A stretch of DNA of 64,000 bases. It comes from Rhodoferax sp. WC2427 (GTDB lineage: Bacteria; Pseudomonadota; Gammaproteobacteria; Burkholderiales; Burkholderiaceae_C). A model generated the notes under the pieces. That model worked only from the letters and a program-made list of their open reading frames with translations. It was not told where the DNA came from and searched no databases. The translations under genes were made by a program, and so were the position numbers. The stretch covers positions 1,302,001 to 1,366,000 of the forward strand of contig NZ_CP162006.1 of assembly GCF_040822085.1 (NCBI RefSeq). Direction: 5' to 3'. This document shows, piece by piece, positions 16,535-24,577 of this stretch (its first letter is position 1; each line of letters begins with the position of its first letter).

Positions 16535-17031
16535 GCGACCCACCGGATTTCTGCAAACCCCAGGTGGTGCATAAATTCCCGCAGCACCAGCAGGGTGGCG
16601 GCGAAGGCGGGGGTGTTGGGAATGCCCGCACTCGCCGCCGGACGGCCTTGCGACAAGGCCGCCAGCAGGTCGAACAGGCGCTCCACCGCGTCAATCGACA
16701 GCGTGGTGCCCCCCACACCGGCGAGCCCCGCCATGTCTTGCACCCAGGCATCGGTGGTCCACAGGGCAGGGTGGTCGACCACCAGGGTGCGGGCCCGGTT
16801 CACCTCGTCTTCCACCCACTGGATGGCGTTTTCCAGCTCGCCGGGCGTGGGCGGGTTGTGGTGGAACCAGGCGGCCGCCGTCTTGTGGGAGCCCAGTGCC
16901 AACTCCAGCGTGGCCTCGGCCTGCGGGCCGAGGCCGACCGCCAGGGCGGTGTGCTCCGGGCCGATGTGCAGCACGGTGATGGGGGTGCCATTGGCCAGTT
17001 CGCGGTAGCGCTGCTGTATGTCGAATTCCAT
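16531..17031 (-). CDS. Hypothetical protein
   Basis: A 166-residue protein of unknown family. The N-terminal part (MEFDIQQRYRELANG, ITVLHIGPEHTALAVGLG) looks like an alpha/beta fold; the centre, ELENAIQWVEDEVNRAR, is a charged helix; the C-terminus is helical. The ATG at 17031 is chosen over 17058 and 17169 because the longer versions run into the promoter and leader of the divergent photoactive-yellow-protein gene. Divergent from that gene with about 120 bp between starts, so shared control is possible. Confidence 0.65.
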   Translation of the reverse strand: MEFDIQQRYRELANGTPITVLHIGPEHTALAVGLGPQAEATLELALGSHKTAAAWFHHNPPTPGELENAIQWVEDEVNRARTLVVDHPALWTTDAWVQDMAGLAGVGGTTLSIDAVERLFDLLAALSQGRPAASAGIPNTPAFAATLLVLREFMHHLGFAEIRWVA

Positions 17032-17150
17032 AGGGGGCCTTGGTGCGGTAAAGGGCATTCTAGAAAGCAAATGTTGGCGGCGGTGGCCGCATGTTCCTGT
17101 ATAAAGGCGAAGGCCCGAAAGGTTACAAAAACAAACAGGAGCCTTTTTTC

Positions 17151-17540
17151 GTGATTGCTTTGAATCCACTGACTTTCAATGGGGCCGACATGGCGGCCCG
17201 GCTTGCGGTGCTCAGCCCGGCCGAATTGGATGGACTCGATTTTGGCGTGATCGGTTTCGATGCCGATACGGTAGTCACCCAGTACAACATCTATGAATCC
17301 CAGGCCGCCGGTTTGTCGCCCGAGCGGGTGCTGGGGCACCCCCTGTTTACCGTGGTGGCCCCGTGCATGAACAACTTCCTGGTGGCGCAGCGCTTTGAAG
17401 ACGCCGAAGCCAATGACGAGCCGCTGGATGCCACCCTCGACTACGTGCTGACCCTGCGCATGCGCCCGGTGAAGGTGGCCCTGCGGCTGCTGTCCGACCC
17501 GGGCCAGGCGCTGCGCTACGTGCTGGTATTTCGGGCCTAG
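17151..17540 (+). CDS. Photoactive yellow protein homologue
   Basis: A 129-residue PAS-fold protein that matches photoactive yellow protein (125 residues in Halorhodospira) along its length. The chromophore-site residues fall at the same spacing, each shifted by 3: Y45 (Y42), E49 (E46) and the p-coumarate-attaching C72 (C69), in LDGLDFGVIGFDAD, QYNIYE and VVAPC. T50 and R52 of the reference are A and L here, which would retune colour or photocycle. The start is GTG at 17151 because AGGAG (17137-17141) lies 9 nt before it; an upstream ATG at 17091 has no such site. The next gene, 58 bp on, is a GGDEF-EAL protein. Light sensing is inference until the chromophore is shown. Confidence 0.9.
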   Translation: MIALNPLTFNGADMAARLAVLSPAELDGLDFGVIGFDADTVVTQYNIYESQAAGLSPERVLGHPLFTVVAPCMNNFLVAQRFEDAEANDEPLDATLDYVLTLRMRPVKVALRLLSDPGQALRYVLVFRA

Positions 17541-17598
17541 TTTTTTCCATCCCCCGCCCAGCCGCTCGCGGTGACGGCACCGCCACCCAGGACTCCCC

Positions 17599-19359
17599 AT
17601 GCCCGCCACTGCCGCCAACGAAGCCTACGAGGCGCTGATCCAATTTCTCTACCAGGCCCCGATCGGGCTGGCCCAAACCAGCCTGGACGGCAGCATCGAG
17701 ATGGCCAACCCCATGTCGGCGCAGCTGCTGATGCCGGTGTCGCCCGATGGTAGCCTGGACAACCTGTTTGACGTGCTGGCCGATGTGGCACCGCACCTGC
17801 GCAGCATGGTGGCGGCCTTCGCCCCGGCCAGCGGCGTGGTGTGCGAGTCGATGCGCATCCCGCTGCAACCCGATGGCCGGGGCCAGACGGCGCCGCAGAT
17901 GCTGTCGTTCAACCTGCTCAAGATGGGCCCCGACCGGCTGATGGCCGTGCTGAGCGACATCACCCGCGAAGTGCAGCGCGAGCAGCAGGGCCTGGCCCGC
18001 CGCCTGAGTGCCGCCGACCGCATGGACAACCTGACCCGCATGCCCAAACGGGCGGTGGCGCTGGAGCGCCTGCAGCGGGCCATGGAGCGCGCGCCCGAGG
18101 AGCCCGGCTACGCCTTCGCCGTGCTGTACTTGAACTGCGACCGCCTCAAGCAGATCAACAACACCCAGGGCCATGCGGCGGGTAACGAAGTTCTGTCGAT
18201 GCTGTCCGACCGCTTGCGCACCACCTTGCGCTCGCGCAACCGCCTGGGCCAGCCGCATGGCGGCGAGCAGATGGCTGCGCGCGTCGGCGGTGACGAGTTT
18301 GTGGTGGTGCTGGACGACCTGGAGCACCCCGACGATGTGCACGTGGTGGCGCAGCGCCTGCTGGATGTGCTGGCCAAGCCCTACGGCATTGGCACCCAGC
18401 AGTTGCACTGCGGCGTGAGCATCGGCATCGTGCTGCGCGCCCAAACCCGTGGCGACGCCGAAGCGGTGCTGCAGTGCGCCAGCATCGCCATGGCGGAGGC
18501 CAAGCGCGCCGGGGGCGGGCGCTACGTGGTGTTTGAGCCGGCCATGCATGCGCGCGCCGCACACCGCTCGGAGACCGAGGCCGAGCTGCGCCTGGCCCTG
18601 GCCGAGGAGCAGCTGTTTGTGGTGTACCAGCCGGTGGTGGGCCTGCTGGGGCCGGGGCGTAACGACGGCTCGGTGGACCGTTCTGCGGGGGTCGAAGCGC
18701 TGGTGCGCTGGCAGCACCCCACGCGGGGCGTGGTGCCGCCGTTTGAATTCATTGGTGTGGCCGAAGAATGTGGCCTGATCGGTGCGCTGGGCGACTTCGT
18801 GCTGGCCACCGCCTGCCGCCAGTTTGTGCAGTGGCAGGCCGAGCTGGGCGCCAGGGCTCCGCGCCTGCTGGCGGTCAACCTGTCGCGCGCCCAGTTGGCC
18901 CAGCCCGACTGGGCCGAGCACGTGGGTGAGCTGCTGCGCAGCATCGGCATGGCCCCCGCACAACTGCAGCTGGAGGTGACCGAGAGCCTGGCCGCGCAGG
19001 ACGAAAACGTGCAGACCTGCCTGCACGCGCTCAAAGCGCTGGGCCTGACCCTGGCGCTGGACGACTTTGGTACCGGCTATTCCTCGCTGGCCAGCCTGCA
19101 CCAGCTGCCGGTGGACGTGGTGAAGATCGACCGCTCGTTTGTCAGCCAGTCTGCCACCAGCCACCACCACCGCGTGCTGATCGAAGCCACGGTGCGGGTG
19201 GCCCACAGCCTGGGCATGGGCACGGTGGCCGAAGGCATCGAAACCGAAGCCCAGGCCGCCATCGTGCGCACCCTGCAGTGCGAAAAAGGCCAGGGCTATT
19301 TGTTCAGCAAACCGCTGCGGGCCGAGGACCTGGTGCGCTGGATCAATGCGGCGGATTGA
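17599..19359 (+). CDS. PAS-GGDEF-EAL cyclic di-GMP enzyme
   Basis: A 586-residue cytoplasmic protein with no membrane segment. An N-terminal PAS-like domain (about 10-125) is followed by a GGDEF domain with an intact GGDEF (230-234), where the I-site is not obvious, and an EAL domain with E366-A367-L368, DDFGTGYSSLASLHQLPVD, VKIDRSF, AEGIETEAQ and the C-terminal KGQGYLFSKPL. Both the synthase and phosphodiesterase motifs look complete. AGGA precedes the ATG. It lies directly after the PYP homologue on the same strand, so PYP could modulate it through its PAS domain. In Idiomarina a PYP affects biofilm formation, a precedent for this link. Confidence 0.95.
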   Translation: MPATAANEAYEALIQFLYQAPIGLAQTSLDGSIEMANPMSAQLLMPVSPDGSLDNLFDVLADVAPHLRSMVAAFAPASGVVCESMRIPLQPDGRGQTAPQMLSFNLLKMGPDRLMAVLSDITREVQREQQGLARRLSAADRMDNLTRMPKRAVALERLQRAMERAPEEPGYAFAVLYLNCDRLKQINNTQGHAAGNEVLSMLSDRLRTTLRSRNRLGQPHGGEQMAARVGGDEFVVVLDDLEHPDDVHVVAQRLLDVLAKPYGIGTQQLHCGVSIGIVLRAQTRGDAEAVLQCASIAMAEAKRAGGGRYVVFEPAMHARAAHRSETEAELRLALAEEQLFVVYQPVVGLLGPGRNDGSVDRSAGVEALVRWQHPTRGVVPPFEFIGVAEECGLIGALGDFVLATACRQFVQWQAELGARAPRLLAVNLSRAQLAQPDWAEHVGELLRSIGMAPAQLQLEVTESLAAQDENVQTCLHALKALGLTLALDDFGTGYSSLASLHQLPVDVVKIDRSFVSQSATSHHHRVLIEATVRVAHSLGMGTVAEGIETEAQAAIVRTLQCEKGQGYLFSKPLRAEDLVRWINAAD

Positions 19360-19381
19360 TCCAATGCCAAATCGGCATCCG

Positions 19382-19421
19382 GCGCTTATTCCATAAGCGC
19401 AAGAAGCTATAAAAAATGTAG
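19382..19421 (+). repeat. Dispersed hairpin repeat, copy 5
   Basis: GCGCTTATTCCATAAGCG then CAAGAAGCTAT and AAAAAATGTAG. Between convergent stops of the GGDEF-EAL and esterase genes. Confidence 0.85.
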
Positions 19422-19423
19422 TA

Positions 19424-20107
19424 TTAACCCGCTCGCAGCACCGTCTGCAGCCAGGCCAGAAAGTCGGCCTGCATGGCCGCGCTGATGCCGTGGTCTATGG
19501 GGTAGCGGTGGCTTTGCAGGGGCACGCCCAGAGCGCCCAGCCACTGGTCGGAGCGCTCGGCCCAGGCCACCGGCAGCTTGCTGTCGAACTCGCCATGGCC
19601 CACAAAGGCCTGCACCTGGGCCAGCTGCGCGGGCGGGGCCAGGTGCGGCTCCAGCTCGGGCAGGATGCGGCCCGACAAAATGCCGAAACCCGCCACCGTG
19701 GCCGGTGCCGTCAGCCCTACCCCCGCGCTCATGATGCCGCCCTGGCTGAAGCCCGCCACCACCGTGTGCTGCGGCGCAATGCCGTGGGCCTGCTGCAACT
19801 GGCCGATGAAACGGGTGAGCGCCAGGCGGCTGCTGTCGGCCTCGGCTGCGTCGATGCGCGGCCCGGTGGGGCCAAACGCCACCCGGAACCAGGCAAACTG
19901 CCCCGGCCCCAGGGTCAGCGGGCCGCGTGGCAGCACCACCAGGGTGCCGGGCTGTTGCGCGGCGATGGCGGCGGCCATGTCCATCAGATTGCTTTCCGAC
20001 CCGCCCACCCCGTGCAGCAGCAGCACGAGGGCGGTGGGGCGGGCGGGTTGCGGCTGGAGGACGCGAAAGCTGAGGGCGAAATCGGGGCTGGTGTGCAGGG
20101 TGCTCAT
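19424..20107 (-). CDS. Phospholipase/carboxylesterase-type alpha/beta hydrolase
   Basis: A 227-residue serine esterase of the YpfH/carboxylesterase 2 family. The oxyanion region is LLLHGVGGSESN (29-40), the nucleophile elbow GFSQGG has S121, and the acid and histidine fall in GHGEFDSKLPV and YPIDHGISA. Likely hydrolyses short-chain esters or lysophospholipids in the cytoplasm; no signal peptide. It lies 15 bp downstream of the DODA-type dioxygenase gene and is probably co-transcribed with it. Confidence 0.9.
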   Translation of the reverse strand: MSTLHTSPDFALSFRVLQPQPARPTALVLLLHGVGGSESNLMDMAAAIAAQQPGTLVVLPRGPLTLGPGQFAWFRVAFGPTGPRIDAAEADSSRLALTRFIGQLQQAHGIAPQHTVVAGFSQGGIMSAGVGLTAPATVAGFGILSGRILPELEPHLAPPAQLAQVQAFVGHGEFDSKLPVAWAERSDQWLGALGVPLQSHRYPIDHGISAAMQADFLAWLQTVLRAG

Positions 20108-20122
20108 GTGGATTCCTCCATT

Positions 20123-20941
20123 TCAATGGGTGGTGGCGGGCAAACCCCAGGCATACGACTCCATGGAGAGTACGCCGTGGGTGATGCCGCCGTCGATCAC
20201 GCGGGGCGCCTCCGAATCGCTGCGTCCGCCCATGGCCACCAGCAGGGGCAGGTAGTGCTCTTCGGTGGGGTGGGCGCGCTCGGCGTGCGGGGCCAGGCGG
20301 CGGTAGTCCACCAGCTTGTCCGCGGCATGGCCGTTGACGGCCTGGCGGATCCAGTGGGTGAACTCGACCGCGTAGTCGGCGGCGTCGGTGTGGGCGTGGC
20401 GGAACTCGTACAGGTTGTGCGTCATGCTGCCCGAAGCCAGCACCAGCACGCCTTGCGCCCGCAGCGGTGCCAGGGCCTGGCCCAGGCGCAGGGCCCCGGC
20501 GGTGTCCAGGTCGTGCGGCATCGACACCTGGAACACCGGGATGGTGGCCGCAGGCAGCAGGTGGCGCAGGGGCACCCAGGCACCGTGGTCCAGCCCGCGC
20601 CGTGCGTCCAGCGTGGCGGGCCAGCCGGCATCATTCAGCACGCGCTGCACTTCGGCGGCGATGTCCGGGGCGCCGGGTGCGGGATAGCGCAGGCTGTACA
20701 GGGCCTGTGGGAAGCCGCCAAAGTCGTGCACCGTCTCGGGCGCGGCACTGGCCATCACCTGCACGCCGCGGGTCTGCCAGTGCGGCGAGACCACCAGCAC
20801 GGCGCGGATGCCGTGCAGCGTCTGGCCCAGCGAGGTCAGCAAGGGGCCGAGTGTGCCGGGCTCGATGGCAAACGTGGGGGCGCCGTGGGATACGAACAGC
20901 ACCGGAGCGAGGGTGGCAGAAGGGGTGGGAGTGGATGTCAT
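20123..20941 (-). CDS. ygiD: DODA-type extradiol dioxygenase (YgiD-like)
   Basis: A 272-residue class III extradiol dioxygenase of the 4,5-DOPA dioxygenase/YgiD family. Metal ligands and acid/base residues are visible in VLFVSHGAPT (H19), VVSPHWQTRG (H54), GLDHGAWVPL and PTEEHYLPLLVA. The family opens catechol rings next to the hydroxyls using a mononuclear metal. The physiological substrate in bacteria is often unclear. Transcribed with the esterase and divergent (75 bp) from a LysR gene that likely regulates it. Confidence 0.92.
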   Translation of the reverse strand: MTSTPTPSATLAPVLFVSHGAPTFAIEPGTLGPLLTSLGQTLHGIRAVLVVSPHWQTRGVQVMASAAPETVHDFGGFPQALYSLRYPAPGAPDIAAEVQRVLNDAGWPATLDARRGLDHGAWVPLRHLLPAATIPVFQVSMPHDLDTAGALRLGQALAPLRAQGVLVLASGSMTHNLYEFRHAHTDAADYAVEFTHWIRQAVNGHAADKLVDYRRLAPHAERAHPTEEHYLPLLVAMGGRSDSEAPRVIDGGITHGVLSMESYAWGLPATTH

Positions 20942-21016
20942 AGCCGCTACTGTATAAGCTACGCCTGAAGAGATAAACGGCCTAGAATAAGATTCATTGT
21001 TTTACTGTCATACACA

Positions 21017-21910
21017 ATGGACCGTTTTCTGGAAATGCAAACCTTCAGCGCCGTGGTGGACGCGGGCAGCTTCGTCAAGGCCGCCGAGGCGCTGGGCTTG
21101 TCCAAGGCCGCCGTGTCGCGCTATGTGGGCGAACTGGAGGCGCGGCTGGGTGTGCGCCTGCTGCAGCGCACCACGCGCCGCCTGTCGCTTACCGAAGAAG
21201 GCCAGGTGTTCTACGCCCGCAGTAAGGAGCTGCTGGCCGGGGTGGAAGAGGCCGAAATGGAGGCCACTTCGCGCAGCGCCGCCGCCAGCGGCCTGCTGCG
21301 CATCAACGCGCCGGTGACCTTTGGCAACCTGCACCTGGCCCCGCTGTGGGGCGTGTTCCGCAGCCAGCACCCGCAGGTGGCGCTGGACATCACCCTGTCG
21401 GACCGGGTGGTGGACCTGGTGGAGGAGGGCTACGACGTGGCCATCCGCATCGCCACCCTGCCCAGCTCCACCCTGGTCAGCAAGCGCCTGGCCAGCACCC
21501 GCATCGTGCTGTGCGCATCGCCCGCCTACCTGGCCGCACACGGCACGCCCCAGCACCCGGCCGACCTGGCCGCGCACGCGGTAATTGCCTACCGCTACTG
21601 GGCCAGCAAGGATGAATGGCACTTTGACGGACCCGATGGCCCGGTCACCGCCAAGACCCGCCCCTGCATGCACACCAACAGCGGCGACACCTGCCGCGCC
21701 GCCGCGCTGGCGCACCAGGGCATCATCCTGCAGCCCACGTTTCTGGTGGCGGGCGACCTGGCGGCGAGCACCCTGGTGGAGCTGATGCCGCAGTACCGCT
21801 CGCTGACCATGGGCATCTACGCCGTGTACCCCACGCGCAAGCACGTGTCGCCCAAGGTGCGGGCGCTGGTGGACTTTTTGGCGGGGAAACTGGCGGCGGT
21901 GGCCTGGTGA
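21017..21910 (+). CDS. LysR-family transcriptional regulator
   Basis: A 297-residue LysR protein. The HTH (about 5-62) has MQTFSAVVDAGSFVKAAEALGLSKAAVSRYVGELEARLG and RLLQRTTRRLSLTEEG; the effector domain runs from about 90 to 290. It belongs to the CrgA/DhcR-like group. Divergent from the dioxygenase-esterase unit, which is its likely target. The inducer is unknown. Confidence 0.93.
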   Translation: MDRFLEMQTFSAVVDAGSFVKAAEALGLSKAAVSRYVGELEARLGVRLLQRTTRRLSLTEEGQVFYARSKELLAGVEEAEMEATSRSAAASGLLRINAPVTFGNLHLAPLWGVFRSQHPQVALDITLSDRVVDLVEEGYDVAIRIATLPSSTLVSKRLASTRIVLCASPAYLAAHGTPQHPADLAAHAVIAYRYWASKDEWHFDGPDGPVTAKTRPCMHTNSGDTCRAAALAHQGIILQPTFLVAGDLAASTLVELMPQYRSLTMGIYAVYPTRKHVSPKVRALVDFLAGKLAAVAW

Positions 21911-21936
21911 GGCGATTGATATAAAAACCAGCCTTG

Positions 21937-21976
21937 GCGCCCGTGGTTGTGGCGTAAGGTGCTATCAAAAGTAAAG
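21937..21976 (+). repeat. Dispersed hairpin repeat, degenerate copy 6
   Basis: GCGCCCGTGGTTGTGGCG then TAAGGTGCTATCAAAAG. The tail matches the family and the hairpin has a changed loop. Between convergent genes. Confidence 0.6.
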
Positions 21977-21990
21977 TAATTTGGTGGCGG

Positions 21991-22842
21991 CTACAAGTCC
22001 GCCACGATCTTGTGCAGGTAGGCCAGCGCGATGCGGGGCGTGGCGTTCAGCAGCTTGGCGATGGCTTCCACATCGTCGGGCACGGCGGGGTTGTCCCAGC
22101 CGTGCAGCGTGTGGCGCGCCAGCCGCACGGCCAGCACCACGTTGAGCACATTGGCCTGCTCGGCATGGCGGGCATCGCTGATACGCACCAGCATGGCGGG
22201 CAGGCACCACTGGCGCATGAGCTGCTGGGCCAGGTCGTCCAGCTCGATGTTGAGCACCGTCTTTTGGATGGCGGCACTGCGCAGGGTGGGGTCGGCCTGC
22301 TGCGCGGCCTGGATCTGCAGGGCCAGCGCAGGCGCATGGCACCACAGCAGCAGCTCGGCAAAGTCGTGCAAAAACGCGGCGTGCAGGATCACGTCCACAT
22401 CCATATCCGCCCGGTGCACCGCAAAGCCCAGCGCAAACAGGCGCGCCCGCTCGGCCCGCTGCAGCAGCTCGCGCACGGCGGCCAGCGCCTGCGGCTGGTC
22501 GGCCAGGCGGTCTTCCACCGTGGGCTGTGGGCCAAAGTGGCGGAAGAACGGGGCGATGCCCAGCATCACCAGGGCGCCGGTGATGGTTTCGGTTTTGCTG
22601 GAATCCATCACGTGCACGTCCGGGCGGCGCAGGCTGGCCACATAGGCCATGACCTTGATGGCCATCAGCGGGTCGGTCTGGATGGCTTTGGCCAGCATGG
22701 CCGCGTCCACCTCGTCCTCCTTGGCCCGCAACACCTCCAGCGCCCGCGCCGTCTCGGCCAGCACAGGGATCTCGGCGCTGGTGCAGTAGCGCGTCCACGC
22801 CGCGAGGTCGGGCAGGGCTTCGGTAAGTTGGGGGACAGACAT
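21991..22842 (-). CDS. HDOD-domain signalling protein
   Basis: A 283-residue protein with an HDOD domain (about 20-215), a catalytically reduced HD-like fold used in bacterial signalling. Marks: LAKAIQTDPLMAIKVMAYV, TGALVMLGIAPFFRHFG and HAAFLHDFAELLLWCHAP. The C-terminus has an extra helical region. The ATG at 22842 is chosen over 22899 because the domain starts there and the longer form has no ribosome-binding site. Stand-alone gene. A second HDOD protein lies at 29.1 kb. Confidence 0.88.
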   Translation of the reverse strand: MSVPQLTEALPDLAAWTRYCTSAEIPVLAETARALEVLRAKEDEVDAAMLAKAIQTDPLMAIKVMAYVASLRRPDVHVMDSSKTETITGALVMLGIAPFFRHFGPQPTVEDRLADQPQALAAVRELLQRAERARLFALGFAVHRADMDVDVILHAAFLHDFAELLLWCHAPALALQIQAAQQADPTLRSAAIQKTVLNIELDDLAQQLMRQWCLPAMLVRISDARHAEQANVLNVVLAVRLARHTLHGWDNPAVPDDVEAIAKLLNATPRIALAYLHKIVADL

Positions 22843-22902
22843 GTAAGCCAATGTACTGCACCCGTGGAAAACTACCAATGTTTGGTGCCAAACCGGCACT
22901 TT

Positions 22903-22940
22903 GCGCTTATTCCGTGGGCGTGGGCAGCTATCAAATCAGG
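22903..22940 (+). repeat. Dispersed hairpin repeat, copy 7
   Basis: GCGCTTATTCCGTGGGCG then TGGGCAGCTATCAAAT. Between the start of the HDOD gene and the end of the nuclease gene. Confidence 0.75.
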
Positions 22941-22986
22941 AATGTTTGTCCAGGCGACACTGGATCGGCCTCCGCGAGCGACTGGT

Positions 22987-24384
22987 TCAGCGTTGCCCCA
23001 GCCGCACGATCTGCCCGGCCCGCGCCTTGGCCAGGGCCTTGCTCAGAATCTTGTAGGTATCGAAGTCGAACGCGGTGTGGCCGGACTCCAGCAGCTCGGC
23101 CACTTCTTCCTCGCTTTTGGCGGTGCCCAGATAGCGCCAGTCGTGCAGCACGTGCAGGTCGCGGCCTTCGCGCAGGCCAATGGGGCCGGGGTGCGGCCAG
23201 CGCTGCACCTTGTGGCGGGTCAGGGCGGTGAGCAGGGCCAGGTTGTGCTGGGCCAGGGGCTGGGTGCCCACGCAGGCCCCGGCGCACTGGCGGATCTGGT
23301 GGGCGAAGCAGGGGCGGCCGGGCGCGAGCTTTTCCAGGCCCAGCACGCCACGGCACAGGCCCTGGGTGGTGGCCAGGGTTTCCAGCAGCTGCAGGGCTTC
23401 GCGGCGCGAGCGGAAGGGGCCGAATAAATTGTCTTGCACGCCCAGGGCGATGTCGGGGCCGTTGACCAGGCGCGGCACCAGCGGGGTCAGCAGTGCGCTG
23501 GTGTCGTCCAGCTGCCAGGCGTGCAGGTCGCGCTGGCGGCGCAGTTGCACGTTCATGCTGGGTTGCTTGCTTTTGACCCACTGGGCTTCGAGCAGCAGCG
23601 CGCCGACTTCGCCCTCGGTTTCCAGCCAGTCGATGTCGGCCACCTGCTGGCTCAGGCGCATTTCCTTGGGTTTGCTGAGTGCCGCGCTGAAGTGGGCCAG
23701 CACGCGGCTGCGCAGGTTTTTGCTTTTGCCGATGTACAGCGGGCGGCGCTGGGCGTCGTAAAACACGTACACGCCGGGGGTTTCGGGCAGGCGGTCGATG
23801 TGCTCGGCATCCAGCTGCGGCGGCACGGCAGGGCGGGCCGAAAGGGCATTGACCGCCGCGCTGAGCGTGGCGGTATCGAACCGGTGGAGCAGCAACTGCC
23901 AGAACTGGGCCAGCGCGTCGGCATCGGCCAGGGCGCGGTGGCGCGCGGGCATCTGCAGGCCGTGCACGGCGATCAGGGTGTCGAGGTTGTGCCGCGCCTG
24001 GGTGGGGAACAGGCGGCGCGATAGCTGCACGGTGCACAGCACGGGGGCCTGCCAGGCGATGCCGCAGGCCTTGAACTCGGCCCGTAAAAAACCGTAGTCG
24101 AAGCGGGCGTTGTGGGCCACAAACAGCTTGCCGCGCAGCCGGTCCAGGATCTCGGCGGCCACGGCCTCGAAGGGGGGCTGGTCGGCCACCATCGCGTCGT
24201 CGATGCCGGTGAGCTGCTGGATGAAGGCCGGGATGCGCGTGCCGGGGTGGATCAGCTGGCTCCAGCGGCGCACGTGGGGGCCGTCCACCTCGACGATGCC
24301 GACCTCGGTGACGCGGTCGCGCCCGGCGCTGCCGCCGGTGGTTTCAATGTCGACAAAGGCCAGGGGCGGGAAATCGGGGGTCAT
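22987..24384 (-). CDS. DEDDh 3'-5' exonuclease fused to UvrC-like GIY-YIG domain
   Basis: A 465-residue two-domain nuclease. The N-terminal domain (about 8-175) is a DnaQ-type exonuclease with FVDIETTGG (D12, E14), HNARFDYGFL and HRALADADALAQF. The second domain (about 205-290) is a GIY-YIG endonuclease like UvrC and Cho, GVYVFYDAQRRPLYIGKSKNLRSRV. The C-terminal 170 residues resemble the middle of UvrC/Cho-type proteins, including CAGACVG. Such fusions are thought to act in DNA repair, incising and then trimming damaged strands. The ATG at 24384 is preferred over a GTG two codons upstream. Encoded alone. Confidence 0.92.
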   Translation of the reverse strand: MTPDFPPLAFVDIETTGGSAGRDRVTEVGIVEVDGPHVRRWSQLIHPGTRIPAFIQQLTGIDDAMVADQPPFEAVAAEILDRLRGKLFVAHNARFDYGFLRAEFKACGIAWQAPVLCTVQLSRRLFPTQARHNLDTLIAVHGLQMPARHRALADADALAQFWQLLLHRFDTATLSAAVNALSARPAVPPQLDAEHIDRLPETPGVYVFYDAQRRPLYIGKSKNLRSRVLAHFSAALSKPKEMRLSQQVADIDWLETEGEVGALLLEAQWVKSKQPSMNVQLRRQRDLHAWQLDDTSALLTPLVPRLVNGPDIALGVQDNLFGPFRSRREALQLLETLATTQGLCRGVLGLEKLAPGRPCFAHQIRQCAGACVGTQPLAQHNLALLTALTRHKVQRWPHPGPIGLREGRDLHVLHDWRYLGTAKSEEEVAELLESGHTAFDFDTYKILSKALAKARAGQIVRLGQR

Positions 24385-24533
24385 ACCCACAGCCTAGCAT
24401 TGCGCCGCCCCACCCGGCTCCCGCAGGGCTTTAGCGCCGGTTGCCGGTGGGCCCCACCATGGGCGGGCGCTTCCCTGCTTGTGGCCTGGCAGGGGAAGTT
24501 CTAGGATCTCGGGTTACCAGACGCGAAATGCCC

Positions 24534-24549
24534 TACGCAGCCCTGCGTA
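24534..24549 (+). promoter_or_regulatory. Palindromic operator upstream of LuxR gene
   Basis: TACGCA-GCCC-TGCGTA, perfect 6-bp arms, 28 bp before the start of the LuxR-type gene. The same arms with the same 4-nt spacer recur at 25347 before the oxidase gene. Confidence 0.6.
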
Positions 24550-24577
24550 TAGGCGCTGGCCGGATGGCGGAGGGTCC

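Noticed and set aside
23670..24384. The nuclease at 22987-24384 as two genes (dnaQ-like and uvrC-like)
   Set aside because: One uninterrupted frame covers both domains and the fusion is a known architecture.
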